A stretch of 64,000 nt of DNA from Styela clava (GCF_964204865.1 NC_135263.1:7132501-7196500), one strand, 5' to 3'. Positions 26,709 through 40,115 are shown, counted from the first letter of the stretch. Numbers and translations are program-made. The notes: generated by a model not told the origin, from the sequence alone.

Positions 26709-28434
26709 CAGGGGTGTGCAGCCTTTTTCACAGGCGGGCCAAATACAAGTAACTGGGTGAAGCCACGGGCCACACCTAGAAACTCTACCTATACAAAAGT
26801 CTCTTGATACGAAAAATTTGTAGTTTTTATTCGGTATTTCTCTGTACTTTTATGTTACCATAGAATTTCTACTTGTAAAGGGGTTTCCGTAATTGGGACG
26901 AAATTGATTTGTTCTAAGCCCCGTCGTAAGTAAAAAAATTTTAAGTACGGTCCGTTCAATCCCCCACAAAAGTAGGACATAAGATTTGACTGGCTAAAAA
27001 AAGACCATGGAGAGTAGGACGACGGTGGTCGGAGGAGGCGTTGAAAGTTGAAATCTAGGAGAGAACCTAATGTACGAAAACGAGCACACGCATATGAAAT
27101 TCAAAATTAGAATTTACTCCTTTTATTTTGCATTTTCATTTAAGTTTTTTTCTTTGGTCTTACCTGTTACGCGTAGCATCGTCTTCTCAGCTGAAACTGA
27201 GTTAGACTTATTGTACGTACTCGCGGAAAACGAACGGGCCAACGGTATGGCAGATAGTTGATTGGCTTGTGGCAGAGCAGGTGACTTCGTTTTCGTATTG
27301 CTTACGACACCATTCGTTGATTCAGAAAAACGCAAATGTAATTACGCGATCATCGTCATTTTTAAATGCATGAACCTGATTTCCGAATTATCATCTGCCA
27401 ATAAAAGAGAATTGAGACCGGAAATCTTATTTTATTTTGCGAGTCGGCGCTGATTTAAATATTTCATGTCGGCTGTTATGACTTTATTTTTGATTATAAA
27501 TTAATACCATTAACTTAAACTGAACGATATTGTCATCAACGACGCCGCGATAGATACTAAATAATATATTTTATACGATCTAAAACGCAAGAAATGAAAA
27601 AAATTGCCCTTATATTCGGTCACTATCGAAATAAACGGATGAAAACAATTTATTACAACACAATTTGCTTTCAGATTTATTGCCGAGGTCGCACAAACTA
27701 CCTCGACAAAATTGAAATACACGATAAAAGTTGTAAAATATTTCTAATCCAAAACATCCTCGCCGTGTAATGAGCACTTCAAGTCAGCGCTAATTGAAAT
27801 CCTTTCATGCCGACTGTAATTTACTGCCGTATCGCACACGACTGCCTTCGATTGCGATAAATATGATATAATTGAAAAATGTTTTAGACCCAAACGTTGA
27901 CGGCGGCGCTATAGGATATGTGTGCCATATTCGATATTCTTACAAACACGAAAAACGGTAATCGAAGTTTGCGATATTCAAATTGGACTGTGATTCAAGC
28001 ACTGCATTAAATTAAGCGTTTTAGCAGGGTTCTTGGTGTTTTTTGACGGGTTTTCACTGTTTTTGGGCGTTTTAGCAGGGTTAACCTAAAATAAAAAAAT
28101 GTCACAACACGCGTTTTTTGTTTTCGGTTTTTGGCCTCTCGTATGGAAAAAAACTTACGTTGGCCGAAGCAATGTTTTTTACGAAATTCTCCTAAGTCAA
28201 TTTTTTGTATCCAGAGCCTTTCGTAGGTAGAGTTTTTACTGTAGATGCAAGCACAAAAAAATATTTCTTTTCGTTATTGATTTCACGGCATTGTTTGGGG
28301 TCCTGGCAGAAATGTTGAGTTAAAACACAAAAATTAAAAAAAAAACTGCTGAAAAGTTGTCACTTCTCCGCGGGCCGCACAATTTTTCTCTGCGAGCCGC
28401 ATTTGGCCCGCGGGCCGCAGTTTGCACACCCCTG
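26709..28434. mobile_element. Non-autonomous hAT-type element (1.7 kb)
   Basis: Ends are CAGGGGTGTGCA and TGCACACCCCTG, perfect inverted repeats over 12 bp, with further GGGCC-rich sequence just inside both ends. The flanking 8-mer TTTTAAAG is identical on both sides (26701-26708 and 28435-28442). Only short ORFs lie inside, so no transposase is encoded. It carries two close copies of GCGTTTTAGCAGGGTT near 28016 and 28067. Confidence 0.95.
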
Positions 28435-28442
28435 TTTTAAAG

Positions 28443-31400
28443 TACTCATGCGCAAGTGTATGCGTTCAATTGCCTAGTTTGCGAATGTCCGAATGTGATC
28501 TAAAGCAGCGTCACGCCAATAGACCAACGTCCTGAAGTGATGGAAATATTCTTTCGCACCCTGGCTGCTTCCAAGGAGTGGGCAAACTAGATTTCAACCG
28601 TTATCGAAAGGTTCATTCACTATTTCACTCAGTATTTAGTTTCATTTCAGTATTTTCCCAGTGCATTTAATATTTATACAATAATAAACGTAAGAATTTC
28701 GTTATTTTTTTTAATTTTCCTTGACGTTTCATGCTTCAAACTGTCAATGCAAGACAACGTACCGAATACATTTAAATACCCAATCCCATCTGTGCCGTTG
28801 CATTTCAGTGTGATCAACCGTGCTAAGCTTTATTAAGTAAATATTTGTTCAAATGAAATATTTAATATTCGCAATCTGGTGCAGTCCAGTCCAAATTGAA
28901 AAAAAGGATCTGTTGCATGACATTTTTGATTTATTTATACGGAAATTGTGGTATGCAAAAATGGCCCTAAAGATCTAGGCATATCCTGATATGAGCAGAG
29001 AAAATGAAATATATTTTTGACTAAATGAGTTTTACTGTTACCTAAATATAAATTAAATGATTAAACATTCAGGTTAGCCATAAATGTTACTACAAATTCC
29101 CTTAATCTAGCTATCAGTTTAACTATGCTTTAAATTAGTTCAAAGGCAATATTTCTTCGATTCATGCGCACAAGCTCGTACATATAAAGTATTTCACATA
29201 GTTATGAGATGTATGAGTGCTTTTATAAAAAATATATGAATGTTTAAAAATATTCCAGAATGACTTTTCAAGTTCGACTGCGTCAAGCAAGTGATTGAAG
29301 GGGCATTTGCTTTGTGTACATTCCTTATTGCTTTTTTTTTATATGACACCAGCAAATAAAATTCTCCAAATGTAATTAAAATTATCGATAATATGTATGT
29401 AAATTAAATTTATGCATGTGAGATACGTTTTTTTTAACATTACACCAACGCAGGGTTACCATATCGTGCTTATTTCCAAGATTCGTGCCTATTTTATGTT
29501 AGAAACATGAATGACTCGTTCATGTTTTGCGTACAAAGCTTCCATGGAAACGAGGGACGATATTTATTATTATACGCAACGCGTATTCGCGCTTTACTGT
29601 TACTATTGTGACGTAACAATTATCCGCGTTTCACCGTAACCTAATATCACTTTCAGTGCGAACTGTTACAGTTAATGGTGGGTTATCACGCGAGCATTTT
29701 TATTTCACATTTGATTCTATATAACTTTTTTAAGATTTTTGGCGTTCATCGTTTGCACTAAGTTCGTTTTGCGAGACTTGAAGTTCCAAGTCAGCCCTGC
29801 TGAAATCGAACGCAAAATTAGTATGTCCCGTTGATGACATAGAAGTGAGAACTTGTCGTCGTAATTTTGCAAAAGCAATTATAGCATTCTGTGTACTCGT
29901 TTTGAACCGTGTTCCAGTTTTATTGGGCGGTGCATTTGGAAACGCTCCAGTGGTTTGAATATCTTCAAATAATATCATTGCATTATACGAAATTACAACA
30001 AACTCAACTAATCGAGGTCAAGATGTACTCGAGTTCTGTGCTGGACCTTTTGCAGTAACACATTTTCCAGTGGGATAGCGCAAACCAGGTTATTTTTGTC
30101 TCAAATCATCTATAGATTTTATAATTTATGGGTTTAATATGCTTTTCTGATCCTGTTACCAGTCTTTTTGTTACACGGTAATATATAGACCAGTGTTTTC
30201 CAATCTCACACGTGAGAATATTTCAATTTGATTCTGTTGCCAAAAATATGGAATACTGATACACTGAACATGGGTTTGAAAGTATAAACCCAATGTTATT
30301 TGTGCATTTTCGCTTCTGAGGGTTATCTAGAAAATGTAAACAATTTTTTTAAAAATATTTCCGAAAAAATTATTTAGTTTTATTTGCACTTGAACTTTTG
30401 TTTGCGAATGATTATACTCCGAAGTTTCGCAAAATTGTCAATCATTCACTTGGTTTTCTGCTGTCAGGACATGGAAATGAAAGAGTTTAAACGGTGAATA
30501 CAGAACATTACATGGTTGTGCCAAGAAAAATCTGCACATTACTTAAGGGATTCATAGAGGTTATTAGCAGTGGTTCCAGCATGACGAGGTGACGCCCCAT
30601 ACATTAAATCAGACGCTTGCTTTCCTGAGAGAAAAGTCAACAACGACATCCAGTGGGCACATTAATTATCGGACTGAAAACTCTCAGATTTTGATATGTA
30701 GGGTGTCCGAAGGACAATTTGTATCAGGACAATCCTCAAAATATTGGTGAACTCAAGGCTGCAATTGCAGATATAAAATAAAGAAATACCCAAAGAAGAG
30801 TGATTGACAATGTTGCAAAATAAATGCAATTCTTTCTTTAATGTCGAGGAGAGCATTTGGAATATATTCTAGGAACAACATAATTTTTGTACAAAACGTC
30901 CTAGATTTTCTGACACTGCTGGGTATAAACATACGCAAACAAAAATTCAAGTGTAGACAAAATTAAATGTCAGACACCACATGATAGAACAACAGGCTAG
31001 ATCTTTGCCGTTTGCCAAATTATGTATTTTTCATGTAGCCTTATCATATTTTTTGACTTCAAAGCGGGACGCCTTCTGTAACTTTACAGTTTCCGATTTT
31101 ACTACATAGGCCTACATTTAAGCAATCCCGGATGTCTTCATTGACCATATTGTCATCGAGAGTTCAAGCACATATTCTCTATCTAAATATCGAGTTCAGT
31201 TCAAAAAATAGAAAGGAATAGACGCTAACGATACAAATGGTCTGAATTTAGATTTTTTATGTACAGCAGAAGGAATGAAGAATATTGAAATAGTCTGCCG
31301 TTTTCAAGCATTGAGAATTTACTTATTCGCCCAAGCATACTTTCCTGTAGATAACACCTTTAAATTAAACACCTGAATTTCTCGTGTAATAAAACAAAAA

Positions 31401-32594
31401 TTGTATGGACCCAGCCTTACAACAAGTATTCACTGTATTTTTAATTTCACCAAATATATCTAGGGGTGAGCTTAAGCTTAATTATTGACCTAAATCATAA
31501 ATTTCAGGTTTCATCTCTTATTAAGTGACAATTATCCCACCTTTACAAGCAGTCAGTCATGCTTGTGAAAACTCATATTGTCTTTTCTCGGCATGACATT
31601 TTTATTACCTATTATCTACTATGAATTTTTTTTTACATATTTGATTCAACTTTGATTGAACCACTGTGTGAATGAGAAGATATTATGTAAGAAAAAACCT
31701 TGGCTAGTCATCCACTGTGATGCCATGTAATATCAGAACAAAGTCAGTTATATATTGGTAATATTTGAGCCTGATCTAAGTTACTAAGAACTTGGTCTCT
31801 GGCACCCTTAACATTATTATAATGTTAAACCATATTCGATTGTAAATTGTTTTTTGATCTTTGTACATTTGTCACCGTTGAGTCATATGACGTTAGATTT
31901 TCATCAATCTACCTTTATTTATTCCAAGTTGTGTATAAAGCGGTTAGTTCCACAAGACATTTAATCCTATCTTGATCTTGTGGAATACCGTTTATTCATT
32001 GATCATGTCCTTTCTGATTTTACAATTCCAGTGTGCTAAACTTTGATTCCAGAACGCAATCATTGAATCCAGAAACAGACTCTCGTACATTTAATTATAT
32101 TCTTTTCTTACCATAAAGGTTGAATTATTTATTACTACTACTATTGTATGCATATTATACAACTGGCAGGCTTTCCGTTTGTGAAAGTCAGTTTTACTGA
32201 AGCCCTGCGCCATACACAATCAACGTACAGTTTTCTATATAAGACCACAGTCGCTTCACAATAGTACAATTGTGAACCACTGTGAAGCTAGCAGCACTTT
32301 CAGCCAGAATATTTTTACACATTGAATATATGTTCTACGCGCATATAATGTTCACTTATAGTTACATATAAAAATTGAAAAGGCTGATCAAAATATAACT
32401 GTAGCACGGAAATACATGAAAAATCTTTAAACTGAATGAATAGAATAAATTTGACAAGGAAATATTGTTTAAAAAAAGACTAACTGAGCGGAAAATGAAT
32501 TTTCAGATATTCCGCAAATACGAAGTTTCGAAAAATTATCGTATTTGGAACGTCGATTTCTCGAAAACCGCCAATAAAGGCAGTACCACGACAC
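28443..32594. other. Long gene-poor stretch
   Basis: AT-rich sequence with no protein family I recognise apart from one small unassigned ORF (separate entry). CAGTGTTTTCCAATCTCACA near 30192 and CAGTGGTTCCAGC near 30568 look like lone hAT ends, but I could not find partners or duplicated targets. Confidence 0.35.
29730..29978 (-). CDS. Small hypothetical protein (82 aa), doubtful
   Basis: An ATG-initiated ORF on the minus strand. Its composition is balanced and fairly hydrophilic, with a segment AIIAFAKLRRQVLTS in the middle and a polar C-terminus. No signal peptide, membrane segment or known motif is seen. It lies alone in a long gene-poor stretch, so it may be chance or a relic. Confidence 0.25.
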   Translation of the reverse strand: MILFEDIQTTGAFPNAPPNKTGTRFKTSTQNAIIAFAKLRRQVLTSMSSTGHTNFAFDFSRADLELQVSQNELSANDERQKS

Positions 32595-32845
32595 ATAGAT
32601 GGAAGAAAGAATATTTGCCTCTGCTACAAGAAAGACAAAAATGGCACACTACACAAAGAAATCTGGAAGATGGCGATTTGGTGTTGATCTTTGATGATAG
32701 TTCCCCTCGTAGTCCTTGGCCGAAGGCTATTGTTGATGAGACATACCCTGACAAGCATGGTATTGTTCGAAGGGTCAAGGTCCGTACTGCAAATTCTACC
32801 TATGTAAGGGATGTTCGCAAATTGTGCTTGTTAGAGGCCATATAG
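32595..32845 (+). pseudogene. BEL/Pao retrotransposon pol C-terminus remnant (DUF5641-like)
   Basis: The open frame reads from HRWKKEYLPLLQERQKW through a GDLVLIFDD block, WPKAIVDE, the GIVRRVKVRT block and VRKLCLLE to a stop. This order of motifs is the conserved tail of BEL/Pao polyproteins that follows the integrase. Sequence before about 32595 is not pol-like, so the element is truncated at its 5' side. No reverse transcriptase, RNase H or integrase core is left nearby. Confidence 0.8.
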
Positions 32846-33779
32846 TGACACGCACATACACACACATTCTACATAACATGCACCTATTCACATAACATAT
32901 CACATTGTATATGACACAACAGGAATTAAGCTTGTACCTCATTCCTACCCTTTCCCTAGAGATTTTCGTTTACCATTTTTATGTGGGTCTAATGATGCTC
33001 ATTGTTTCAGATTAGTTATTTCTGATTATTTTTTTTATGTGTCTCACACATTGTGCTGTTTTAACATTTCTTTTATCGCTTTAAAAAATACACAAAATAC
33101 TTTTCATTTTCTCTAATTTGGGCCCGGTATGTAAGAAATGTTCCCTCATCTTAATTATGGTCACTAGGTTGTGTTCCAGAAAAGTGTTTCGTAATATCTA
33201 TTTCTCGCAATCATGCCAGTCTTACGATAATTGTTCAATTTTATAAGCGTAGTACATTCATATTCGGTTAAATGGAGTGATTAATATCCAAAATTTGATA
33301 CTAATAATTAATTCCATGTATTATTCCTATGGTTTATACAAGACGAGTCCCAAATATATATTCTATTGAGCCAACTTGACTGTATATTCTGACCAATAAT
33401 CTCGCATCTGTAAATTCTCCCACACGCCGCTCTCTTCTTTCGTGGTTTTAGTGAGCGCACCTCTGTTCCTTAAGCTCCGTAATTTGTCAATTTGTAAGTC
33501 GTATTTTTCATGTTTGTTTTTACTTATTTAGCTAATATTTGGAGTGATGATCATAAATTAGAATAAATTGTGTGTAATTACTGGAATAAACTGACTCATC
33601 GATGTTCATTACTACTGCGATAATGCAATAAAGTCAAAGCATCAAATATTGGATGAACTATTTGGGATCGGGCTTTTTAAGTATTTCTGGTGTTACTCGC
33701 ACATTGGATCACACGATATCACTCCACATCATAGTTAGGTGATAGCACCGTTTATTACTTACACCAACCCCGAATTCAA
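32846..33779. other. Non-coding flank of the BEL/Pao remnant, possible 3' LTR
   Basis: A purine/GC patch GGGCCCGGTA at about 33120 precedes TGTAAGAAATG, the arrangement expected of a polypurine tract and LTR start, and an AATAAA lies at about 33584. I could not place an LTR right end, and no 5' LTR copy is in the window, so this is tentative. Confidence 0.25.
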
Positions 33780-34254
33780 GAACAGTACTAATTTCAAAGA
33801 TGCCTTCCCCAACGAGCCTGGAGAAATTCAGACCTATCACGATAGGTCCGTTGATATCCTGGGTTTTTCATAAGATCTTGGGAAGGCGACTTGGGTGAAT
33901 CATGTCTCTCTCAAACCACTACAACGGGCGTTCCCTCCCATAGACGGATGCGCAGAAAATATCATGCTGCTGGACGCCTTATTGGAAAATGCTAGGAAGC
34001 AACAAAATTCGTTGCATATAGCATTCCTGGATTTGAAGAAGGCTCTTGACTCAGTACATCACTCGAGTATTAGACGAGTTACCATTAGGATGGGAACACC
34101 ACCATCAATGGTAGCATACCCCACGAGCTGCTACATTGAAGTAACAACATCAATCAATGGTGTCGAAGTACACTAAACGTGGGAACAAAGAGTCGGTCAT
34201 CTAGATCCCGCCCGAATCCGATCCTTACTGGCCCCACCAACCGAAGGAAAAGGA

Positions 34255-35881
34255 CAGTAGTGGGCAACCTTTTTCGGCTCGCGTGCCAAAATCGGCTAAA
34301 GTTAACAACGATATACTTCCGCGTGCCGACCAAAATTAAAACAATGCTTTGCTACTTCAAAGCAAAAATACATAATAATGAACCGTTTAAACATGTAGGC
34401 TACAGACGGATTCACTATTTGGATAAATATCAATCCGACAAATTAATTTGACTGCTTTTCTTATTCTATATCCTTGGGACTTCTGCTGCTGCATCACCGC
34501 TGATAGAGATTTTACATTGGGTTTATATTTTGTAACTTTCGAAGAAAAACACGAAGTACTGGTTTCAACTTCCAGGCTACTCTTGTTACGAGACTTTATA
34601 AAGTTCCAGTCATAACTGAGAACAAAGATTCACAAGCATATGCAGATGATAACATGTAGAACAGTGGTCGGAAAACTTTATGTACTTGCGGGCCAAATAT
34701 ACACATTCCCTGTAGCGCACAGGCCGCAATATTTCCGCCTTCGAACAATCGCTAGATTGAATTTCAAATTGTGGCGCATTCACACCTTCTATTATTGCGT
34801 TAAAAGCCTGCTACTATGAGATGTGTATGTGCCGTTTTTTAATATATATATTATCCAACAACATATTGTTTTTATTTACTTGTTATTAATGTGAAGGATG
34901 ATGTTTTTATGCCAACTTGCCCACGGTACGTCGTCCAAAGGAGATCTGACAAGCGAGTACAAAGTTTAATCCAAGTGTAATGCATTTTAGATAAAGCTGT
35001 TTGCAGAAATATGTGCTTCCGAACGTGCCCATCACATGTTTTACACTGTCGCATAGATCAGCTGTGACGCAGTCCTGGGTCTCGGGTCGAATTTTTTGTC
35101 GAAACACATTGGAATGTTCGGCCCTCGTCGCGAGCTACCCTGCGTTTCCCTTGAATTTTAAAAATCACAATTAACTCGAACGACATGTAACTGACGCTAC
35201 ATATTAGAAAACAAGCGCCATACAGCAGAACTTGTTACCACGTAAATCCGCGTACAGACAATAATAAATTTTGGGTCAGTTTTTTTTTCATTTAATAAAT
35301 GTCGGGTTGTTCGAGGGCCACAACAAATGAGCTCGCGGGCCGCATTTGGCCCTCAGTTTGCCGACCCCTGTTGTAGAGTAATGCAGTTGCAAAGTTTTTA
35401 GGTTTAAAAAAATTCTCGGGAATGGCATCCCAATCATGTAATAGTTCGGTTTCTGCACTTTTCTCTTGTATTCCTTTCCTTTCTTTTGAAATCAATTTAT
35501 AACAGTAAGCTAGCAAATACCTCTAACCAACATGAGCTGCACAACTCCATAAATCAATCAGAAATATATATTACGTAACAATGTAGCCAAGTGAACGTTG
35601 TGTTCATCTCGACAAAATTCGTAGAGAGCTCAGTTGTTACACCATAATCCACCGTATATATTTCTTTGAAGCCATATGTCACGAAAAGACAAAATAGTTT
35701 AAATAAATTACAGATTGTTAACAAACGATGAATAAACGAACACCGAGTTTTATCAGATAATTCAATCTCGAAACTATTTATCTGAAATAGGACGATCTCA
35801 TTTCTGAGGCCTCGCTCGCGTGCCGAATAAACGAGCTAACGTGCCAAGTTTGGCACGCGTGCCAGGGGTTGCCCGCCCCTG
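34255..35881. mobile_element. hAT-like element inserted in the R2-like remnant
   Basis: Left end CAGTAGTGGGCAACCTTTTT and right end AGGGGTTGCCCGCCCCTG are imperfect inverted repeats. R2-like sequence resumes immediately right of it. The flanking 8-mers do not match clearly, so the exact ends are uncertain. Internal stretches (about 34350-34440 and 35545-35640) recur at 50265-50440, showing a family with at least two members here. Confidence 0.6.
34662..35370. mobile_element. Nested non-autonomous hAT-type element (709 bp)
   Basis: Starts CAGTGGTCGGAAAACTTTA and ends GTTTGCCGACCCCTG. Subterminal GCGGGCC blocks mirror each other. Flanking 8-mers ATGTAGAA and TTGTAGAG agree at six positions, consistent with an eroded target duplication. 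It sits wholly inside the 34255-35881 element, so it inserted later. Confidence 0.7.
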
Positions 35882-36429
35882 CCCTAGGACACATAAGCCA
35901 GCATTGCCCTGTGCTGTGGGGACTTATGATCCGGCGGCACGATCGACTCTTAAAATTCGTCGCCGGCAGACTAAAACAAAGGAATGCGCAAGCCCGACCT
36001 AATCTGCTGGAGTCAGGTCACTGGCGCCAAGGTGCTAGACGCCCAAATAACGTCTGACTCCGCCATGGGATCTATTTCTCTGGGCCACCAAAAAAGAATA
36101 GATTACTATGACAAGGTGTCTATGAGAGAATACGTGGCCCGGGAATCAGGGATCCCCGCAGATCAAGTTAAGTTCTCCTCCATTACCAACAACTGGAGGG
36201 GATGCTGGTGCCCACAATCAGCAAGAGACCTTTAATACGTGGGCATCACAAGGGCCGACCTCATGTTAATGTCTGTGCGTACCCTGGGGAACATCTATAT
36301 GTGCAACATCAGGAAAAGATCCTTGGTGAGGCAGAAGGAGTAGCCACATAATGACGCGATGAAACGCCGACCAAACTCCAAGAGAACCCGAAGAGCAAAG
36401 ATGGCAACAAGCTCCGGTCGATGAACTGT

Positions 36430-36515
36430 GGAGTGTACTTGATATTTTGTTGTGATTGTGTGTTTGTAGGGGCAAATAGGGCGAACCGAGAAAAAGCTCG
36501 CACCCCCCTCTATTT

Positions 36516-36570
<55 letters not shown>

Positions 36571-37700
36571 ACCTCTGTCCCTGTCTGCTATGAGTACATC
36601 GGAGGAGGCAACACACATCAACATTCCATCAAGATCACGTCCCCGTACGATCTCGAGGTGGAACCACGAGGAGGTGTTTTTGCTGGCCAGAGAAGACCTA
36701 CGCTTGGAGGGGGGAAGGCATCAAAAGGAACTGATATGCCCGTCTGCAAAAAGTTCTTTCTCATGGCACTCCGGATGTCATAAATCCGAGACGATTTCAA
36801 AAGCATAAAACGACAAATCGCCGGGGGAAGAAATAGAGAAAAACAAAAGATACAAGAAAAACATGAAAGAAAGGCAAAACTTAAGATACAAAGTGTAAAA
36901 GAAAAAACACAAGATACCAGTAAAAGAGAAAATGGAAAGCATGAGATATCAATAATCCCCGACATACAAAAGCATCCCGCAGCTGCCTTCCCTGAAAGCA
37001 GATATAAAGATCATGTACTTACTTGCCTTGAATCTCTGGGAATATCAGACCGAGGCCATCCACGATCGACTCGACGGTGACGAATTGAAGTCTATACTCA
37101 ATGAGCATGCTTCGCCTCTCGCTCATCAGTTATCCGTCAAGTATCGTACCGAATCTCACATAAACAACAACCCGGGAAACTGACAAGAGCGCGGAATTCA
37201 ATGCAAAAAGATTAAGGCGTTGTACCGCAAGAAACGATCTTCATGCGCTGAGCGTGAGATGGAAAACCAACAGCACCAAAGGGAATGGACCCACCAAAGA
37301 AAAACTAAAAACGTTATAAAAAACACCATTGAAGCTCCGAATATCGAGGACAATCGACCGGTTACCCCTGTAAGATTTACAGCATGGAAGATGATTGAGC
37401 CTATAACCAAAGAGGCGGTCTTAGACACCATCAAAGGACTAACTGAATCATCTCCCGGACCAGATAGAATCTCTCTTCGGATGCTGAAGTTCACACTGTT
37501 AGACAAAGCTTCCCGGCCTTAAAAGATCTGGGTCAAAAATTGGAAGGCAAAAGGTTCTTGCTTTAGGACTCGTTGACGACGCCAATATAGCGACGGAGAC
37601 TGGGAAAATCCTACAACATCAAGTGGACTTCTTCTTAAACGAAGTAAGTAAATGCGGTCTCCGACCTAACGCCAGTTAAATTAGCAACCTCTCTCTCACC
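36430..37700 (+). pseudogene. Second R2-like fragment (N-terminal and RT pieces)
   Basis: Around 36650-36800 a frame carries REDLRLEGGRHQKELICPS followed by SWHSGCH, which looks like a decayed zinc-finger region. A lysine-rich linker follows. At 37220-37515 the frame has ITKEAVLDTIKGLTES and SPGPDRISLRML, the entry to the reverse transcriptase domain. At 37550-37680 another frame has LGLVDDANIATETGK and NEVSKCGLRPNAS, a degenerate catalytic block where FADD is usual. RT sequence between these parts is deleted. It reads in the same direction as the copy to its left but begins again from the N-terminus, so it is a separate insertion or a duplication. Confidence 0.6.
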
Positions 37701-38391
37701 TAAGCCAAAAACTAACAGCACTGTAAGCTGAACACTGTAACAATCCTACTGATGGCTATCAGCGCAGCACACTGCAATCTCCAGGAACGTACACTCGCGT
37801 TGAAAGAAAATTTATTCTGTTCACAGCTCACAAGGTGTAGATGTTTTATCAAAATTATAATTTCAATACAAGATGTCACTTACAAAAAAAATAATGAAAT
37901 CGAAATATTCCTAAAACCTAGTCTATAGGTTATTCTTTTTTTTACCAATGTGAGCGCCATACAATGACAAAAAGAGACGGAGCTTCATGAGTACAAAAAA
38001 ATATAACCCAGGCCATTTGGAACATATTCTAAAGCAGTTTTTCACAAACTGGGATTCGTGATGACAGCACAGGGGAGGGGGTCCGCAACGATATGAAAAG
38101 AGTCTGATCGATCTTTAATAATTGATTTCTATTAAAAAGCCAGTGCATCTGTTTGTTTGAGCGTTACGAACGACTATTCATTGCTGTCAGATGATTTGGC
38201 TACTGACTAAGTCGTGTTGAATTTAACAAAAATTCAGGTTCAAATACGAGTTAATGTTAAAACCTTTATTTATTTCTCATCCTAGATTTAAATTATATTT
38301 GGCATCGGAATCGAAAAATACGCCATATGAATAAGCCGTCTTATCGAATATCCTTTACTCAAGTTAAATTTGAGATTAACTATTTTTATCG

Positions 38392-38535
38392 AAACACAGG
38401 AATCAAAAAAGGAAAGTTCCTATTCAAATCAAAGAAGGAATAGTTTCAGAGGAAGGTTCTACATCAGAGGAAAAATCTACATCGGATTCTACCAGCAGTG
38501 ACGAGGAGGAAGAAAAAGATAAAAGTCAATCAGAT
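38392..38535 (+). pseudogene. Acidic Ser/Glu-rich exon copy 1
   Basis: After a CACAG acceptor the frame runs QIKEGIVSEEGSTSEEKS then TSDSTSSDEEEEKDKSQ. It resembles the acidic tail found in UBF-type HMG proteins. No donor site is evident before block A sequence resumes, so it is probably inactive. Confidence 0.45.
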
Positions 38536-38851
38536 CAGTGCATCTGTTTGTTTGAGACAAATATTCATTGCTGTCAGATAATTTGGCCACTGACTAAGTC
38601 GTGTTGAATTTAACGAAAATTCAGGTTCAAGTACGAGGTAATGTTAAAACCTTTATTTATTTCTCATCCTAGATTAAATTATATTTGGCATTGGAACCGA
38701 AAAGGGCAAGCTTTTGTAAATAAACTGTTTATTAATCATAGTTTTTCATATTGAGTTTTAAGCCTCCAGCCAAGTCTATCATGTTTAACTGGCCCTCACA
38801 AAAAGTAATTGCCTACTCCTGCTCGAACCCCTAAGCCATCTAATATTTTTA

Positions 38852-39185
38852 GAATCCCTACAAAGGAAATGTGAAGAAACATCCTGATCATCCCAAACGA
38901 CCTTTGACTCTTTACTTCCAATTCTTCCTCGGTGAAAGAGAGAATTATGCTGCAAATCACAAAGATTCAACTAATCTTGAAATCACCAGTATATTGAGTA
39001 AAAAATATAGAGAAATACAGGAATCAAAAAAGGAAGGTTCCTATTCAAATCAAAGAAGGAGTCAGAGGAAGATTCTACATCTGAGGAAGAATCTACATCA
39101 GATTCTACCAGCAGTGACAGTAGTGATGAGGAGGAAGAAGATGAAAGTCAACCTGCTTCTTCATTCGATGCAAAGGTTACCATTC
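38852..39185 (+). pseudogene. UBF-like HMG-box exon fused to the acidic exon
   Basis: After a TTTTTAG acceptor the frame reads NPYKGNVKKHPDHPKRPLT, YFQFFLGERENYA and NLEITSILSKKYREI. This is an HMG box close in pattern to box 1 of UBF/UBTF, the RNA polymerase I factor (KHPDxPKRPLTPYF and ILSKKYKE are its hallmarks). The exon then joins ACAGGAATCAAAAAAGG, the start of the acidic block, without an intron, and the reading frame is lost for the acidic codons. A recombination product is inferred. Confidence 0.6.
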
Positions 39186-39942
39186 TTTGTTTTTATTATT
39201 TCAGCTTTCAGTTGTCATCAAGTAGTTGTATACTAAATTTTAGGAACGGGTTCTCTTCTGTATCGAACCAATTTACAACAGGTTCCTTCATTTTTAAAAA
39301 TGCAATCATGTCGCTATGCAAGCTACTCCATTGAATGAGATTCATCGATGAGTTGAGTTAGTTAGTTAGTTAGGTGATTGATAAATCGCGAACGGTACCG
39401 AGGGCTATGAGGTTGTGAAATCAGTGAAAGTTTTAATGAAAAATCTTTATGACGTACAAATTTTTCCCTATTTCTGATCTTCAATTCTTATTATGAATAA
39501 AAACCATGTTTCCTATATATATTCAATTAATTGAGGGATCTTTGGCTTGAGTCAAAAAATTTTAAGACACGTCTCCCAAAAATTCAACACATAACTTTCC
39601 AGACATCAAATATAACGCTAGTCGTCTACGTGTTATATATATATTTTGATAGAGCTTCATTTTTATTTGAGCGTTACGGACGAATATCCATAGCTGTCAG
39701 ATGATTGATGGCTACTGACTAAATCGTGTTGAATTTAACGAAAATTCAGGTTCAATTACGAGTTGATGTTAAAATCTTTATTCATTTTTAATCCTAGATT
39801 AAATTATATTTGCCATTGGAATCGAAAAATACGCCATAAGATTAAGCGTCTTATCGAATATCCTTTACTCAAGTTAAATATGAGATTCTTACTACTTTCC
39901 GATTCCAAACTTTATAGCAACGAACTATTTTTATCGACACAC

Positions 39943-40115
39943 AGGAATCAAAAAGGAAAAGTTTCTATTCAAATCAAAGAAGGAGTACTTTTAGAGGAAG
40001 ATTCTACATCAGAAGAAGAATCTACATCGGATTCTACCAGCAGTGATGAGGAGGAAAAATATAAAGAAGTAGAAGATAAAAGTCAACCTGTTTCTTCATC
40101 CGATGCAAAGGTCCA
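39943..40115 (+). CDS. Acidic Ser/Glu-rich exon, copy 3 (UBF-like protein part)
   Basis: An open frame after CACACAG reads NQKGKVSIQIKEG, then EEDSTSEEESTSDSTSSDEE and VEDKSQPVSSSDAKV. Strongly acidic and serine-rich with casein-kinase-2-like sites. It is the most intact of the three copies. Whether it is spliced into a live transcript is unknown. Confidence 0.35.

Larger units (their letters stand above)
33780..36235 (+). pseudogene. Broken R2-like non-LTR retrotransposon, interrupted by hAT elements
   Basis: The left piece (33780-34190) carries reverse transcriptase fragments in two frames: EKFRPITIGPLISWVFHKIL, then QRAFPPIDGCAENIMLLDAL and HIAFLDLKKALDSVHH, the latter matching the catalytic-strand region of R2-clade enzymes. 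The right piece (35882-36235) carries a cysteine/histidine motif HISQHCPV, RRHDRLLKFVAGRL, then KPDLICWSQ and DAQIT of the restriction-like endonuclease, ending NNWRGCWCPQSARDL, as R2 C-termini do. Frameshifts and stops break it. The palm and thumb core is missing and hAT DNA occupies 34255-35881. Confidence 0.75.
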
